Shown here piece by piece: positions 21,231 through 34,021 of a stretch of 64,000 bases of DNA (positions within the stretch are counted from its first letter, which is position 1; each line of letters opens with the position of its first letter). The notes under the pieces were generated by a model. It saw only the letters and a program-made list of their open reading frames with translations. It did not search any database and was not told the origin of the DNA. Both the position numbers and the translations under genes were made by a program. Source of the DNA: Homarus americanus (lineage: Eukaryota > Arthropoda > Malacostraca > Decapoda > Nephropidae). The stretch spans positions 8,636,642-8,700,641 of the forward strand of contig NW_024732238.1 in assembly GCF_018991925.1 (NCBI RefSeq), given 5' to 3'.

Positions 21231-21437
21231 TCAGCCCGAGGAGAGGACAGACAGAGAAATAAAAATCTCGAGCTTTGGGGTTTCGGCGCACACGTCGTCA
21301 CCACAGTTTCCGTCACAGCATTTGCCGCGGCCTTTCAGTCCGGAACGGGGCTTCCCTATCGCGAACTTGCGTTGTAGGATCACCCAGTCTTCGCGGCTGG
21401 CATGGCCTAACCGACGACACCCACGCCAATAAGGCAA
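21231..21437 (-). CDS. Unrecognised small ORF, possible 3' terminal exon
   Basis: 68 codons on the minus strand, within a GC-rich, non-repetitive block unlike the surrounding DNA. The product would be basic, with a Cys-rich stretch near residues 42-52 (GKCCDGNCGDDVC). Downstream on the same strand are AATAAA signals at 21067-21062 and 21089-21084. A TTAG that could serve as a splice acceptor lies just upstream of CATGCCAGCC near 21405. I do not recognise the protein. It may be the last exon and 3' UTR of a host gene, or chance. Confidence 0.2.
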   Translation of the reverse strand: MPYWRGCRRLGHASREDWVILQRKFAIGKPRSGLKGRGKCCDGNCGDDVCAETPKLEIFISLSVLSSG

Positions 21438-21446
21438 GGATTACAA

Positions 21447-21448
<2 letters not shown>

Positions 21449-21504
<56 letters not shown>
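21449..21504. repeat. (AC)n microsatellite
   Basis: About 28 AC units. Confidence 0.95.
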
Positions 21505-21507
<3 letters not shown>

Positions 21508-21781
21508 GGTACCACAGAGCGCGCCATTATTAACTCAGTGCCTCTATGATTAGTTTGCAGGGGGGCGAGCTAGGATGTCACCATGGTAACGTCACACACA
21601 CCCTCCCGTTACCTGGACTGCTCACGATCATACTGGTGGGATCCGCTTACCGGCAACTCTCATGTGTGGCCTGCCCATCGCTTACCTTCATTACCAACAC
21701 CGACACACCTGTATGACATACATACATACATACATACATACATACATAACCTCCAGACGATACAGGCACCATTGCGCGCTA
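21505..21781. other. Unique DNA with (ATAC)n
   Basis: It contains a tetranucleotide ATAC tract at 21717-21748; nothing else supported. Confidence 0.6.
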
Positions 21782-22100
21782 CATAATAATGGTTGCCCCT
21801 CGTGTAACGAGGATAGCCGGCCCAAGGGCCACCTAGGCGAGAAATTGTTTAAGGTGTAGAAGCTGTCGTCAATACAACAACCACACCCTGAGTTAACGAG
21901 CTGCATGACCCAGTGTCAAGGAATAGTCCGAGAAAACCGGACAACTTGCCAACTGCATTGGCTAACCATTACCCCGGAATACGATCCGCAAATCGATTAA
22001 CATCCAGGTTCCCAATTACTGCTGGGTAGACAGAGGCAAATGGCGGAAAGAAACTTGCCCATAGTTTCACCCTGCCCGGGGATCGAACACTTAACAATTA
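21782..22100 (-). mobile_element. SINE-2, copy 1 (head truncated)
   Basis: It matches 37118-37458 over about 310 bp, including GAGTTAACGAGCTGCATGAC and GACAACTTGCCAACTGCA. On the minus strand it keeps the B-box region (near 22078-22090), the central block CAGCAGTAATTGGGAACC, and the 3' end with an ATT tail. The A-box half of the tRNA head is missing: sequence diverges right after the B-box. Confidence 0.85.
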
Positions 22101-22109
22101 ACGCCATAG

Positions 22110-22366
22110 AACACTTAAAACAAGTACACACACGGCTCTTGAAAAATACATGCTAACACATACACACACATACACGTACACAAAGCACACGTGCACGCAT
22201 TAAATACACACGCCCATCCGTACGAAACACACATGCACGTACACAAAACACGCACGCTCCTCTGTACAAAACACATACACGTCTTCACAAAACACACGCG
22301 CACACACACACGTCCCTCCATACAACACACACATATACCCATACAAAACACACGCACGCACATGAA

Positions 22367-22400
<34 letters not shown>
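22110..22400. repeat. CA-rich degenerate repeat with (CA)n end
   Basis: Degenerate units of ACACACGCACG/TACAAAACACAC about 25-30 bp apart, ending in a pure (CA)n at 22368-22400. Confidence 0.75.
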
Positions 22401-22402
<2 letters not shown>

Positions 22403-23246
22403 CAAAACATAGCTAATTATTGTGATTGAGAAAAAAATTAAGAGTTGGAGGAGGTAAAGTAAGCCATAGTGTTAGGTTAGGTTCAAGTAGGTCAAGATTA
22501 GGGTAGATTAAGTTAGCTTAAACTGAGCTTGGTCAAAAATCGACTGTATTAAGTTAGGATAGGTTGAGTTATAATTTAAGTTGGGTAAGGTTCAGATCAG
22601 ATTATGTTAGGCCGAGTTAAGTAACATATAAAAAGTTTTTAATAATGTGAGATTTATTAATTATTTCTCCACGACTATATCTCGGGTTTCAGTTAGAGAT
22701 AAGGAAAGGTTCACTGCCTCTTCATCTCGGGCCCAGTGGGCGAGGGAAGACTGCCCAACCACTGAGCAGATTTAGAATACAATCTCAATGAAATGAAATC
22801 GACTGAACACGAAGTTTGTCTGTGACCCTTTGGAAGGTGAAAGCATGGCATGGGAGTTGGTTCTTCATACGTTCTCCGTTCAGGGGGGAGTCGACGAGAC
22901 GGCTTGAGAAGCATTGAGTAGATATGAAAATAGCAGCAAGACGATGCTAATCACGTGATTTAGTCTCTGGACTCCTCACCTCACCTTGCTGGGGTTTACA
23001 AATTCTCAGATATTATAAGGAAGCGAGAGCAATAGATCAGGGTTGGTCCACCTGGGGCACTGCCAGAACCCCCAGTGGGCGGTGTTGGCTGGCCACTTAA
23101 AAGTAGCCAGACGAGAGTATAAATAACTGGTACAAACACCTCTCAGTCAGTGGCAGCCATCACACCTCGGCTATCACCACATATTATTATTATTATGATG
23201 TTAGCTGAGGCGTCTGTAGTGGTGGTACAAGACATTAAAACTCTCA
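22401..23246. other. Unique DNA, no gene seen
   Basis: 22470-22630 is rich in degenerate GTTAGGTT/GATTAAGTTAG words. The rest is unremarkable. Confidence 0.55.
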
Positions 23247-23389
<143 letters not shown>

Positions 23390-23576
23390 TCTCTCTGTGT
23401 TTCATATACATTTCTACAGTTTTGAAGACACCGGGTGAAACAGGATGACTTAACTAGTGCACAATATTTTATATTCATATGCACGCACAATAAAGTACAA
23501 ACATACACCACATACACCATACACAATACATCCATTACAATACGTACACTAATACATGCATACATTAGATAACCAT

Positions 23577-25985
23577 CCTTCCCGTAGGGATGAGTGGAGA
23601 CGTATAGGGATGAGTGGGAAGGTGTAGGGATGAGTGGGAAGGTGTAGGGATGAGTGGGGAGGTGATCGGGATGAGTGGGAAGGTGTAGGGATGAGTGGGA
23701 AGGTGTAGGGATGAGTAGGAAGGTGTAGGGATGAGTGGGAAGGTGTAGGGATGAATGAGAAGGTGTAGGGATGAATGAGAAGGTGTAGGGATGAGTGGGA
23801 AGGTGTAGGGATGAGTGGAAGGTGTAGGGATGAGTGGAGAGGTGTAGGGATGAGGGGGAAGGTGTAGGGATGAGTGGGGAAGGTGTAGGGATGAATGAGA
23901 AGGTGTAGGATGAGTGGGAAGGTGTAGGGATGAGTGGGGAGGTGTAGGGATGAGTGGGAAGGTGTAGGGATGAGCGGGAAGGTGAGGGATGAGTGGGAAG
24001 GTGTGGGATGGGGGAAGGCGTAGGAATGAGTAGGAAAGTGTAGGGATGAGTGGGAAGGTGTAGCGATGAGTGGAGAGGTGTAGGGATGAGTGGGAAGGTG
24101 TAGGGATGGTGGGAAGGTGTAGGGATGAGGGAAGGCGTAGGAATGAAGGAAGTGTGGGGATGAGTGGGAAGGTGTGGGATGAGTGGAGGTGTAGGGATGA
24201 GTGGGAAGGTGTAGGGATGAGTGGGAAGGTGAGGGATGAGTGGGAAGGCGTAGGAATGAGTAGGAAAGTGTAGGGATGATGGGAAGGTGTAGGATGAGTG
24301 GAGAGGTGTAGGGATAGTGGGAAGGTGAGGGATGAGGGGAAGGTGTAGGGATGAGTGGGAAGGTGTAGGGATGAGTGGAGGTGTAGGGATGAGTAGGAAA
24401 GTGGGGAAGTGGGAAGGTGTAGGGATGAGTGGGAAGGTGTAGGGATGAGTGGGAAGGTGTAGGGATGAGCAGGAAGGTGTAGGGATGAGTGGGAAGGTGT
24501 AGGGATGAGTGGGAAAGGTGTAGCGATAAGTGGAGGTGGATGAGGATGAGTGGGAAGGTGTAGGGATGAGTGGGGGAAGGGATGAGGGAGAGGTGTAGGG
24601 ATGAGTGGGAAGGTGTAGGGATGAGTGGGAAGGTGTAGGGATGGTGGAGGTGTAGGGATGAGTGGAAGGTGTAGGGATGGTGGAGAGGTGTAGGGATGAG
24701 TGGGAAGGTGTAGGGATGAGGGGGAAGGTGTAGCGATGGTGGAGGTGTAGGGATGAGTGGGAAGGTGTAAGGATGAGTGGGGGTGTAAGGGATGAGGGAA
24801 GGTGTAGGGATGAGGGAAGGTGTAGGGATGAGTGGGAAGGTGTAGCGATGAGTGGAGAGGTGTAGGGATAGTGGGAAGGTGTAGGGATGAGTGGGAAGGT
24901 GTAGGGATGAGTGGAGGTGTAGGGATGAGTGGGAAGGTGTAGGGATGAGTGGGAAGGTGTAGGAATGAGAGGAAGGTGTAGGGATGAGTGGGAAGGTGTA
25001 GGGATGGTGGAAGGTGTAGGATGAGTGGGAAGGCGTAGGAATGAGTAGGAAAGTGTAGGGGATGAGTGGGGAAGGTGTAGGGATGAGTGGGAAGGTGTGA
25101 TGGGGAGGAGGAGGTGTAGGGATGAGTGGGAAGGTGTAGGGATGGTGGGAAGGTGTAGGAATAGTGGGAAGGTGTAGGGATAGCGAGAGAAGGTGTAGGA
25201 ATGGTGGGAAGGTGTAGGGATGAGTGGGAAGGTGTAGGGATGAGCGAGAAGGTGTAGGAATGAGTGGAAGGTGTAGGGATGAGTGGGAAGGTGTAGCGAT
25301 GAGTGGGAAGGTGTAGGATGAGTGGGAAGGTGTGGGGATGAGTGGAGGAATGTAGGGATGAGTGGGGAGGGTGTGGGATGAGCGAGAGGTGTAGGGATGA
25401 GTGGGAAGGTGTAGGGATGAGGGAAAGGTGTGACGATGGTGGGGAAGGTGTAGAGATGTGGTGGGAAGGTGTAGCAATGGTGGGAAGGTGTAGGGATGAG
25501 TGGGGGAGGTGTAGGGATGAGTGGGAAGGTGTAGCGATGGTGGGAAGGTGTAGGATGAGTGGGAAGGTGTAGGGATGAGTGGGAAGGTGTAGGGATGAGC
25601 GAGAAGGTGTGGAATGAGTGGGAAGGTGTAGGGATGAGTGGGAAGGTGTAGCGATGAGTGGGAAGGTGTGGCGATGGTGGGAACGTGTGGCGATGAGTGG
25701 GGAAGGTGTAGCAATGTGGGAAGGTGTAGGGATAGGTGGGGAGGTGTAGGGATGAGTGGGAAGGTGTAGAGATGAATGGGAGGTGTATAGATGAGTGGGA
25801 AGGTGTGAGGGATGAGTGGGGAGTGGGGAATGAGTGGGAGGTGTAGGGATGTGTGTGGGAAGGTGTAGGGATGAGTGGGGGTGTAGGGATAGTGGGGAGG
25901 TGCCGGGATGAGTGGGGAGGTGTGGGGATGGTGGGGAGGTGTGGGGATGAGTGGGGAGGTGTAGAGATGAGTGGGGAGGTGTACG
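23577..25985. repeat. 20-bp G-rich minisatellite GGTGTAGGGATGAGTGGGAA
   Basis: About 120 units with frequent 1-4 bp deletions. C is almost absent from the plus strand. The minus strand has no stop codon in the unit, so reading frames of 932 to 1872 codons cross it. They encode only Thr/Pro/Ser/His/Leu repeats and are treated as artefacts. Confidence 0.95.
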
Positions 25986-28900
25986 TGGATGGTGGTGGTG
26001 GAGATAAGCGTGTGGGTGGTGGTGGTGGGGATAGAGACACGTGGGTGGTGGTGGTGGGGATAGAGAGCACGTGGGTGGTGGTGGTGAGAGATAGAGTACG
26101 TGGGTGGTGGTGGTGGAGATAGAGTGCGTGGTGGTGGTGGTGGAATGGAGCACGTGGGTGGTGGTGGTGGAGATAGAGTACGTGGGTGGTGGTGGTGGAG
26201 ATAGAAGTACGTGGGTGGTGGTGGTGGGATAGAAGGATGCGTGGGTGGTGGTGGTGGAGTTAGAGAGTACGTGGGTGGTGGTGGTGGAGATAGAGAGTGC
26301 GTGTGGTGGTGGTGGAGATAGAGTACGTGGGTGGTGGTGGAGATAGAAGTACGTGGGTGGTGGTGGTGGTGGAGATAGAGTACGTGGGTGGTGGTGGTGG
26401 AGATAGAGTACGTGATGGGTGGTGGTGGTGGAGATAGAGTACGTGTGGTGGTGGTGGGGATAGAGTAGCGTGGGTGGTGGTGGTGGTGGAGATAGAGTAC
26501 GTGGGTGGTGGTGGTGGAGATAAGCAGGTACGTGGGTGGTGGTGAGTGGGGATAAGTCGATGAATTGGTGGTGGTGGATAGAGAGTGCAGTGGTGGTGGT
26601 GTGGAGATAGAAGCACGTGGTGGTGGTGGTGGAGTAAAGTGCAGATTGGTGTGGGATGGAAGTGCGTGGGTGGTGGTGGTGGAGATGGAGTGCGTGGGTG
26701 GTGGTGGTGGTGGAGATAAGCGAGTGCGTAGATTGGTGGTGGTGGGGATAGAGTGCGTGGGTGGTGGTGGTGGAATAAGCGAGTACATTGTGGTGGTGGT
26801 GGGGATGAAATGCGTGGGTGGTGGTGGTGGAGATAGAGTACGTGGGTGGTGGTGGTGGTGGAGATAAGCGAGTGCTGGTGGTGGTGGTTGGGATAGAGTA
26901 CGTGGTTGGTGGTGGTGGGGATAGAGTGCACGTGGGTGGTGGTGGTGGAGATAGAGTACGTGGGTGGTGGTGGTGGAGATAGAGTACGTGTGGTGGTGGT
27001 GGATAGAAATAGGGTGTGAGTGGTGGAATCGTGGGTGGTGGTGGTGGGGATAGAGTACGTGGGTGGTGGTGGTGGAATGAGAGTACGTGAGTGGTGGTGG
27101 TGGAGATAGAGTACGTGGGTGGTGGTGGTGGAGATAGAAGTGCAGTGGGTGGTGGTGGTGGAATGGAGTACGTGGGTGGTGGTGGTGAATTAGAGAGTAC
27201 GTGGGTGGTGGTGGTGGAGCTAAGTACGTGGGTGGTGGTGGTGGGGGATAGAGTACGTGGGTGGTGGTGGTGGGGATAGAGAGTGCGTGGGTGGTGGTGG
27301 TGGAGATAAGCGAGTACGTGGGTGGTGGTGGTGGGGATAGAGGTACGTGGGTGGTGGTGGTGGGGATAGAAGTACATGGGTGGTGGTGGGGATAGAGGAT
27401 ACGTGGGTGGTGGTGGTGGAATAGAGTACGTGGGTGGTGTGGTGGTGGAGGTAGAGAGTACGTGGGGTGGTGGTGGTGGAGGTGAAGTGCGTGGGTGTGG
27501 GTGGGGATGGAGAAGCATTGGGGTGGTGGTGGTGGAGATAGAGTACGTGGGTGGTGGTGGTGGAGGTAGAGTACGTGGGTGGTGGTGGTGGGGGATAGAG
27601 ATGCGGTGGGTGGTGGTGGAGGGTAGAAAGTGCGTGGAGTGGTGGGTGGTGGAGGAAACGTGGGTGGTGGTGGTGGGGATAGAGTACGTGGGTGGTGGTG
27701 GTGGAGATAGAGTACGTGGGTGGTGGTGGTGGAGATAGAGAGTACGTGTGGTGGTGGTGGAGGTAGAGTACGTGGGTGGTGGTGGTGGGGATAGAAAGTA
27801 CGTGGGTGGTGGTGTGGGATAGAGTGCATGTTGGTGGTGGGGTGGAGATAGAGGTGCACAGTTGGTGGTGGTGGAGGTGGAGTGCGTGGGTGGTGGTGGT
27901 TGGGGATGAGTGCGTGGGTGGTGGTGGTGGAGATAGAGAGTGCATGTTGGTGGTGGTGGAGGTAGAGTACGTGGGTGGTGGTGTTGGGGATAGAGAGTAC
28001 GTGGTGGTGGTGGAGTAGAGTACGTGAATTGGTGGTGGTGGAGGTAGAGTCGTGGGTGGTGGTGGTGGGATAGAGTACGTGGGTGGTGTGGTGGTGGAGA
28101 TAGAGTACGTGGGTGGTGGTGGTGGAGGTAGAATGCCGTGGGTGGTGGTGGTGGAGATAGAGTACGTGGGTGGTGGTGGTGGGGATAGAGAGTCGTGGGT
28201 GGTGGTGGTGGAGGTAGAGTGCAGTGGGTGGTGGTGGTGAGGATAGAGAGTCGTGGGTGGTGGTGAAGGAGGATGGAGTACGTGGGTGGTGGTGGTGGAG
28301 ATAGAGTGCGTGGGTGGTGGTGGTGGAGGGTGAAGTCGTGGGTGGTGGTGGTGGAGGTGGGGAGTATGTGGGTGGAGTGGAGTGCGTGGGTGGTGGTGGA
28401 GGTGGGGGTGTGGGTGGAGGTGGGGTGCGTGGGTGGTGGTGGAGGTGGGTGCATGGGTGGTGGTGGTGGAGGTGGAGTGTGTGGGTGGGTGGGTGGGTGG
28501 TGGTGGAGTGGAGTGCGTGGGTGGTGGTTGGTGGGTGCAGTTGGTGGTGGAGTGCGTGGTGGTGGTGGAATTGGAGTACGTGGATGGTGGTGGAAGGGGA
28601 GTGCGTGGTGATTGGTTGAGTTGGGGTGGGTGGTTGATGGTGGGTGAGTGCGTTGGGTGGTGGTGGAGGTGGGTGGGTGGTGGTGGAGGTAGAGTACGTG
28701 GGTGGTGGTGGAGTGGAGTACGTGGGTGGTGGTGGAGGTAGAGTGTGGTTGGAGGTAGAGTGCGTGGGTGGTGGTGTGGAGGTGGTGTGGGTGGAGTAGA
28801 GTGCGTGGGTGGTGGTGGAGGTGAGTATGTGGGTGGAGGTAGAAATTGTGGGTGGTGGTGGAGGTAGAGTGCATGGGTGGTGGTGGAGGTGGAGTGTATG

Positions 28901-29480
28901 TGGGTGGAGTAGGTGCGTGGATTGGTGGTGGAGGTGGGGTGGTGGTGGGTGGGGTGCGTGGGTGGTGGTGGAGGTGGAGTGCATTAGAGTGGTGGTGGAG
29001 TGCGGTAGATGGTGGTGGATAGATTGGTGGTGGAGTGGAGTGCATTGGTTGGTGGTGGAGGTGGGGTGCGTGGTGGTGGTTGGGTGGGGTGCATGTTGGT
29101 GGTGGAGGTGGAGTGCGTGGGTGGTGGTGGAGGTGGAGTGCGTGGTGGTGGTTGAAGTAGAGTGCATTAGGTTGGTGGTTAGATTGGGGTGTGTGGGATT
29201 AGAGTGCGTAGATGGTGGTGGGTGGGTATGTGGGAGTTGGAGGTGCAGTGAATGGTGGTGGGAGGTAGAGTACGTGGGTGGTGGTGGAGGTCATGTGGTG
29301 AGGTGGAGTGCTTGGGTGGTGGTGGAGGTAGAGTGGTGTGGTGGTGGTGAAGTACGTGGGTGTTGTTAAGGTAAAGTGCGTGCGTGGTGGTGGAGGTAGA
29401 GTGCATTAGGTTGGTGGTGGAGGTAAGTGCGTGGGTGGTGGAGTGGTACGTGGGTGGTGGTGGAGATAAGAGAGCATGGG
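25986..29480. repeat. 28-bp G-rich minisatellite (GTGGGTGGTGGTGGTGGAGA...)
   Basis: It abuts the 20-bp array with a hybrid zone at about 25975-26010. The unit is GTGGGTGGTGGTGGTGG then AGATAGAGTAC, with many length variants, becoming more degenerate after 28300. The GGGTGGTGGTGG words could form G-quadruplexes on the plus strand. The long minus-strand frames are repeat artefacts. Confidence 0.95.
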
Positions 29481-30345
29481 TGGTGGTGGTGGAGGTATCA
29501 AGTAACAGTGAAGGAAGGTGAAGGTAGGGTGGAGGAGAGTAGAGAAGGGAGGTAGTGTGGAGGTTGGAGGCCAAGTACCGCGAATGGGGAGAGGGAGGAG
29601 CCGGCACGTGGGTGAGGTCGGTGGGTGCGGGCCGGCCTCAGAGCAAGCGGCACCGCTGAAAGTCACCCCATCAGTCCACCACCATTAATGTTGACCATGG
29701 TAGTGTGGTGGTATGGTGGTGGTGGTGGTGGTATGGTCTTGGTTGGTGTGGTAGTGGCGGTAGTTGTAGTAGTTACCAGTAGATAAGGTAGGAGTGATAA
29801 TAGGGGAATGAACCTTGTTAAGGACGTGGGTGGAGAGAGTCTTGGGGGAGGGGAGGGCGAGGGCGGTGTGGACTTATCCTGGTGGCGATCAATAGACCTC
29901 CCACCCGCACGTCTCTGCCCCGCTAACCTTCTGCGGCCGCCGGAGGACCTTCACTACACACAACATACCAAAGGCCACCGCCCAATCCACCACTATCCTC
30001 TACACCATCACCACTCAACATGTGTAATTCTTTACTGAAGTGCTCCGTGTGACCTTGGTGTGGCTGACAGTGTGTGGCAGTCCTGTTAACTGCTGCGGCT
30101 GCTGCTGCCTCCCCACGCTGCACCACACCTAACACCGTTCTCCCACACTGTTCCCGCCAAGCCACTGTCGTTGCACTTTAGTCTACCACTTACTACCGCT
30201 GCTGACAGTGACCACATCAATACTCTACTAAATATAGCTACATGATGGGGCGCGTATGTCACGGGGCGTGGTTAGGTGAGACAGTGCATGACGTAATATT
30301 GAGGCAGCCACATGATGAGGCAGGTAAGGTCACTAACAAGGTCAT
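29481..30345. other. Complex spacer at a GC-skew reversal
   Basis: It starts as decayed GGTGGTGG repeat (to about 29770), then is non-repetitive and relatively CpG-rich, with a NotI-type GCGGCCGC near 29933. A frame at 29808-30038 (plus) of 76 codons is unrecognised. On its left, G-rich arrays cover 6 kb; on its right the arrays are C-rich. Confidence 0.45.
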
Positions 30346-30690
30346 CCTAACACATTACTGCCTCCTGCACCAACCACCGACACTCACTACCCCTCGGCCC
30401 ACAACCTCCACCACAACCACCATCACTACCCACAACATCCACCACAACCACCATCACGGTCCACAACCACCACCACAACCACCATCACTACCCACAACCA
30501 CCATCGACCCCAACTTCCCACCACTACAACCTCCACCACTACCCACAACCTCCACCACAACCACCATCACATCCACAACTTCACCACCACCCCACAACCT
30601 CCTACCCACAACCTCCACCACAACCACCATCACGGTCCACAACCTCTACTGCAGCCAACCACCATCTCCATCAACCACCATCACCAATAT
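30346..30690. repeat. C-rich ~30-bp CCACAACCACCATCAC minisatellite
   Basis: Units built of CCACAACCTCCACCACAACC and ACCATCACTACC words. The frame crossing it (30242-30775) is repeat-driven. Confidence 0.8.
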
Positions 30691-31604
30691 AAAAAATAAC
30701 CCCCCACTGTCAGGCCCCGTATTAACAACAAAGCTAACCATTATGCCGTCATACCATACCACCTATTGTAAGTAGTTCAAGTAGCTGGAGTAACTATAAT
30801 TGACGGTACTAAATCTGAATAATAAGTGTGGTGTACGAATGACATGTGTCGCCAGCCTCACCACAACACCACATCTCACCACATCACATCACATCACACA
30901 CCACACCACACTCGCGGGACACTGAACCACTATACTGAAATAGGGCCTTAATAGGGTCCTATACTAATTTAATATAGAAAAATTGGACCAGAGTTGTAAT
31001 AACTCCCAATCTTTACCTGTTTTACCTAGCTAATAGGTTAGGGCCCAGGTATAATAGGCCCCAACCGTATTAGATCCCATTCTATCCAAAACATTAGAAT
31101 TGAAGCCCAGTCGTAATGGAACAGCATCCTACTGGCGCCAAATTCGAAAGGTTAAGTTAGGTTAGGGTTGGGTTCGGGCCTATCGACATGGAGCCAATCC
31201 TAATGGTTAGGTTATATTGGGGTATATTCTGCCTGCGACCCAATCAGACCTGCCCGCCTGAAATAGCACTGCAAGTGATGGACGTCATTACCTGGCAGCT
31301 TGTTGTGTCGGCTGCCTCACAACACCACTTCCAGATCAATGTGTACCGCCAGGGACCCAACCTCACGCCAGTGGTACCCCTAAAATGCCGTAGAGTAATA
31401 CACCCTTCCATCAAAACAGAATATTTGCGTGGTGTTGCCTTGCCTGCAGCGTTTTCAAGAATACAACGACGGAGGTAAAATAATTATGGCGATACTGCTA
31501 CTAATACTAATAATAAATTCTTCCATTTCAACGTTAGTCCAAATGTACCGACCTTAATCAACACGTTGGTAGATTTGAACACAATCCCTAGCTTAAGTAC
31601 ATCC
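30691..31604. other. Unique DNA, one weak ORF
   Basis: 30935-31105 carries the recurring motif (AATAGGGCCTTAATAGGGTC and relatives). A 96-codon plus-strand frame at 31188-31478 (starts MEPILMVRLYWG, ends IQRRR) has ordinary amino acid content but resembles nothing I know and begins inside that motif. It is therefore not called as a gene. Confidence 0.4.
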
Positions 31605-33950
31605 GTGCACACTACACCATACTCCCTAGCACCACCACATACTCCCTAGCACCACCACATACTCCCTAGCACCACCACATACTCCCTAGCACCACCACAT
31701 ACTCCCTATCACCACCACATACTCTAGCACTACCATATACCCTAGCACAACATACCTCCCTAGCACCATCACTTATACCCCTAGCACCACAACATACTCC
31801 CCTAGCACCACCACTAATACCCTAGCACCACAATATACTCCCCAGCACCACCACTTATACCCTAGCACCATCACTTATACCCTATCACCACAACATGCTC
31901 CCTAGCACCACCATATACCCTAACATTACCTCCCTAGCACCACTTATCCCTAGCACCACAACATGCTCCCCTAGCACCACAACATGCTCCCTAGCACCAC
32001 AACATACTCCCTAGCACAACAACATACTCCCTGCTGTTCTACCTAGCACCACAACATATTCTAGCAGCACCACGTATGCCTAGCACCACAACATACTCCC
32101 TAGCACCACTTATACCCTAGCACAACATACTCCTAGCACCACCACTTATACCCTAGCACCACAACATATTCCCTAGCAGCACCATATACCTAGCACCACA
32201 ACATACTCCCTAGCACCACAACATATTCCCTACACCACTTATAACCTAACCACAACACTCCCTAGCACCACAACATACTCCCTAGTACCACCATTTATAC
32301 CCTAGCACCACAACCTCCTTACCCAACATACTCCCTACACCACCACTTATACCCTAGCACCACAACATGCTCCCTAGCACCACAACATACTCCCCACCAC
32401 TATATACCCTAGCACGACAACATACATACTCCCCTAGCACAACAACATACTCTAGCAGCACCACTTATACCCTAGCACCACAACATATTCTAGCAACCAC
32501 GTATGCCCTAGCACCACAACACTCTCTAGCACCACCACTTATCCCTAGCACGACAACATACTCCATAGCACCACTTATACCCTAGCACCACAACATATTC
32601 CCTAGCACCACCACTTATCCCTAGCACCACAACATACTCCCTAGCACCACAACATATTCCTAGCACCACCACTTATAACCTAGCACCACAACATGCTCCC
32701 TAGCACCCAACATACTCCCTAGTCCACCACTTATACCCCTAGCACCACAACATATCCCTAGCACCTATGTCCCCTAGCACCATACCCTAGCACTGCTCCC
32801 TAGCACCACATACTCATGTACCACCACTATACCCTAGCACCACAACATGCTCCCTAGCACCTGACACTCCCTAGCACCACCACTTATGCCCTAGCACCAC
32901 AACATATATACAACATATCTTATGCCTAGCACAACATACTCCCTAGCACCACCACTTATACCCTAGCACAACAACATACTCCCTAGCACCACAACATACT
33001 CCCCTAGCACCACAACATACTCCCTAGCACCACCACTTATACCCTAACACCACAACATGCTCCCTAGCACCACCACTTATACCCTAGCACCACAATATAC
33101 TCCCTAGCACCACAACATATTCCTAGCACCACCACTTATAACCTAGCACCACAACATACTCCCTAGCACCACCATACTCGCTAGTACCACACAACATATT
33201 CTAGCACCACCATATAACCTAGCACCACTACATGCTCCTAGCACCACAACATACTCCCTAGCACCACAACATATTCCCTAGCACCACCCACTTATAACCT
33301 AGCACCACATGCTCCCTAGCACCCAACATACTCCCTAGCACACAACATGCTCCCTAGCACCACCATATACCCTAGCACCATAACATACTCCCTAGCACCT
33401 GACATACTCCTAATGCCACCATATACCCTAGCACCACAACATGCTCCCTAGCACCACAACATGCTCCTAGCACCACCATATGCCCTAACACAACATGCTC
33501 CCTAGCACCTATACTCCTAGCACCACCATGCCCTAACATACTCCCTAGCACCACGTATGTCAGCACAAACAACATGCCCTAGCACAACATGCTCACACAC
33601 TCCTTATACCACCACTTATCCCTAGCACAACAACATGCTCCCTAACTACCACTTATACCTAGCACAACAACATACTCCCTGTGCCCCTCTACCACCACAT
33701 GCCCTAGCACCACCACTTATACCCTAGCACCACAACATATCCCTAGCACCACAACATACTCCCTAGCACCACCACTTATACCCTAGCACAACAACATACT
33801 CCCCTAGCACACAATATACTCCCCTAGCATACCTTATACCCTAACAACCCTATACTCCCTAGCACCACAACATACTCCCCTTGCACCTACACGTATACCC
33901 TAGCACCACCACTTATACCCTAGCACCACAACATACTCCCTAGCACCAAA
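31605..33950. repeat. 20-bp minisatellite CATACTCCCTAGCACCACCA
   Basis: About 115 units with much length variation. Main alternates are ACCACTTATACCCTAGC and ACCACAACATGCTCCCTAGC. Confidence 0.95.
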
Positions 33951-34021
33951 TTTTCCACACTGAGTCGCCGACAATGTTGAAGAGGCTGAAGGAGATTTGA
34001 CGTTAATGTGCGCAGTACTAC

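Noticed and set aside
31188..31478. 96-codon frame
   Set aside because: No recognisable domain, begins inside the recurring repeat motif, no supporting signals.
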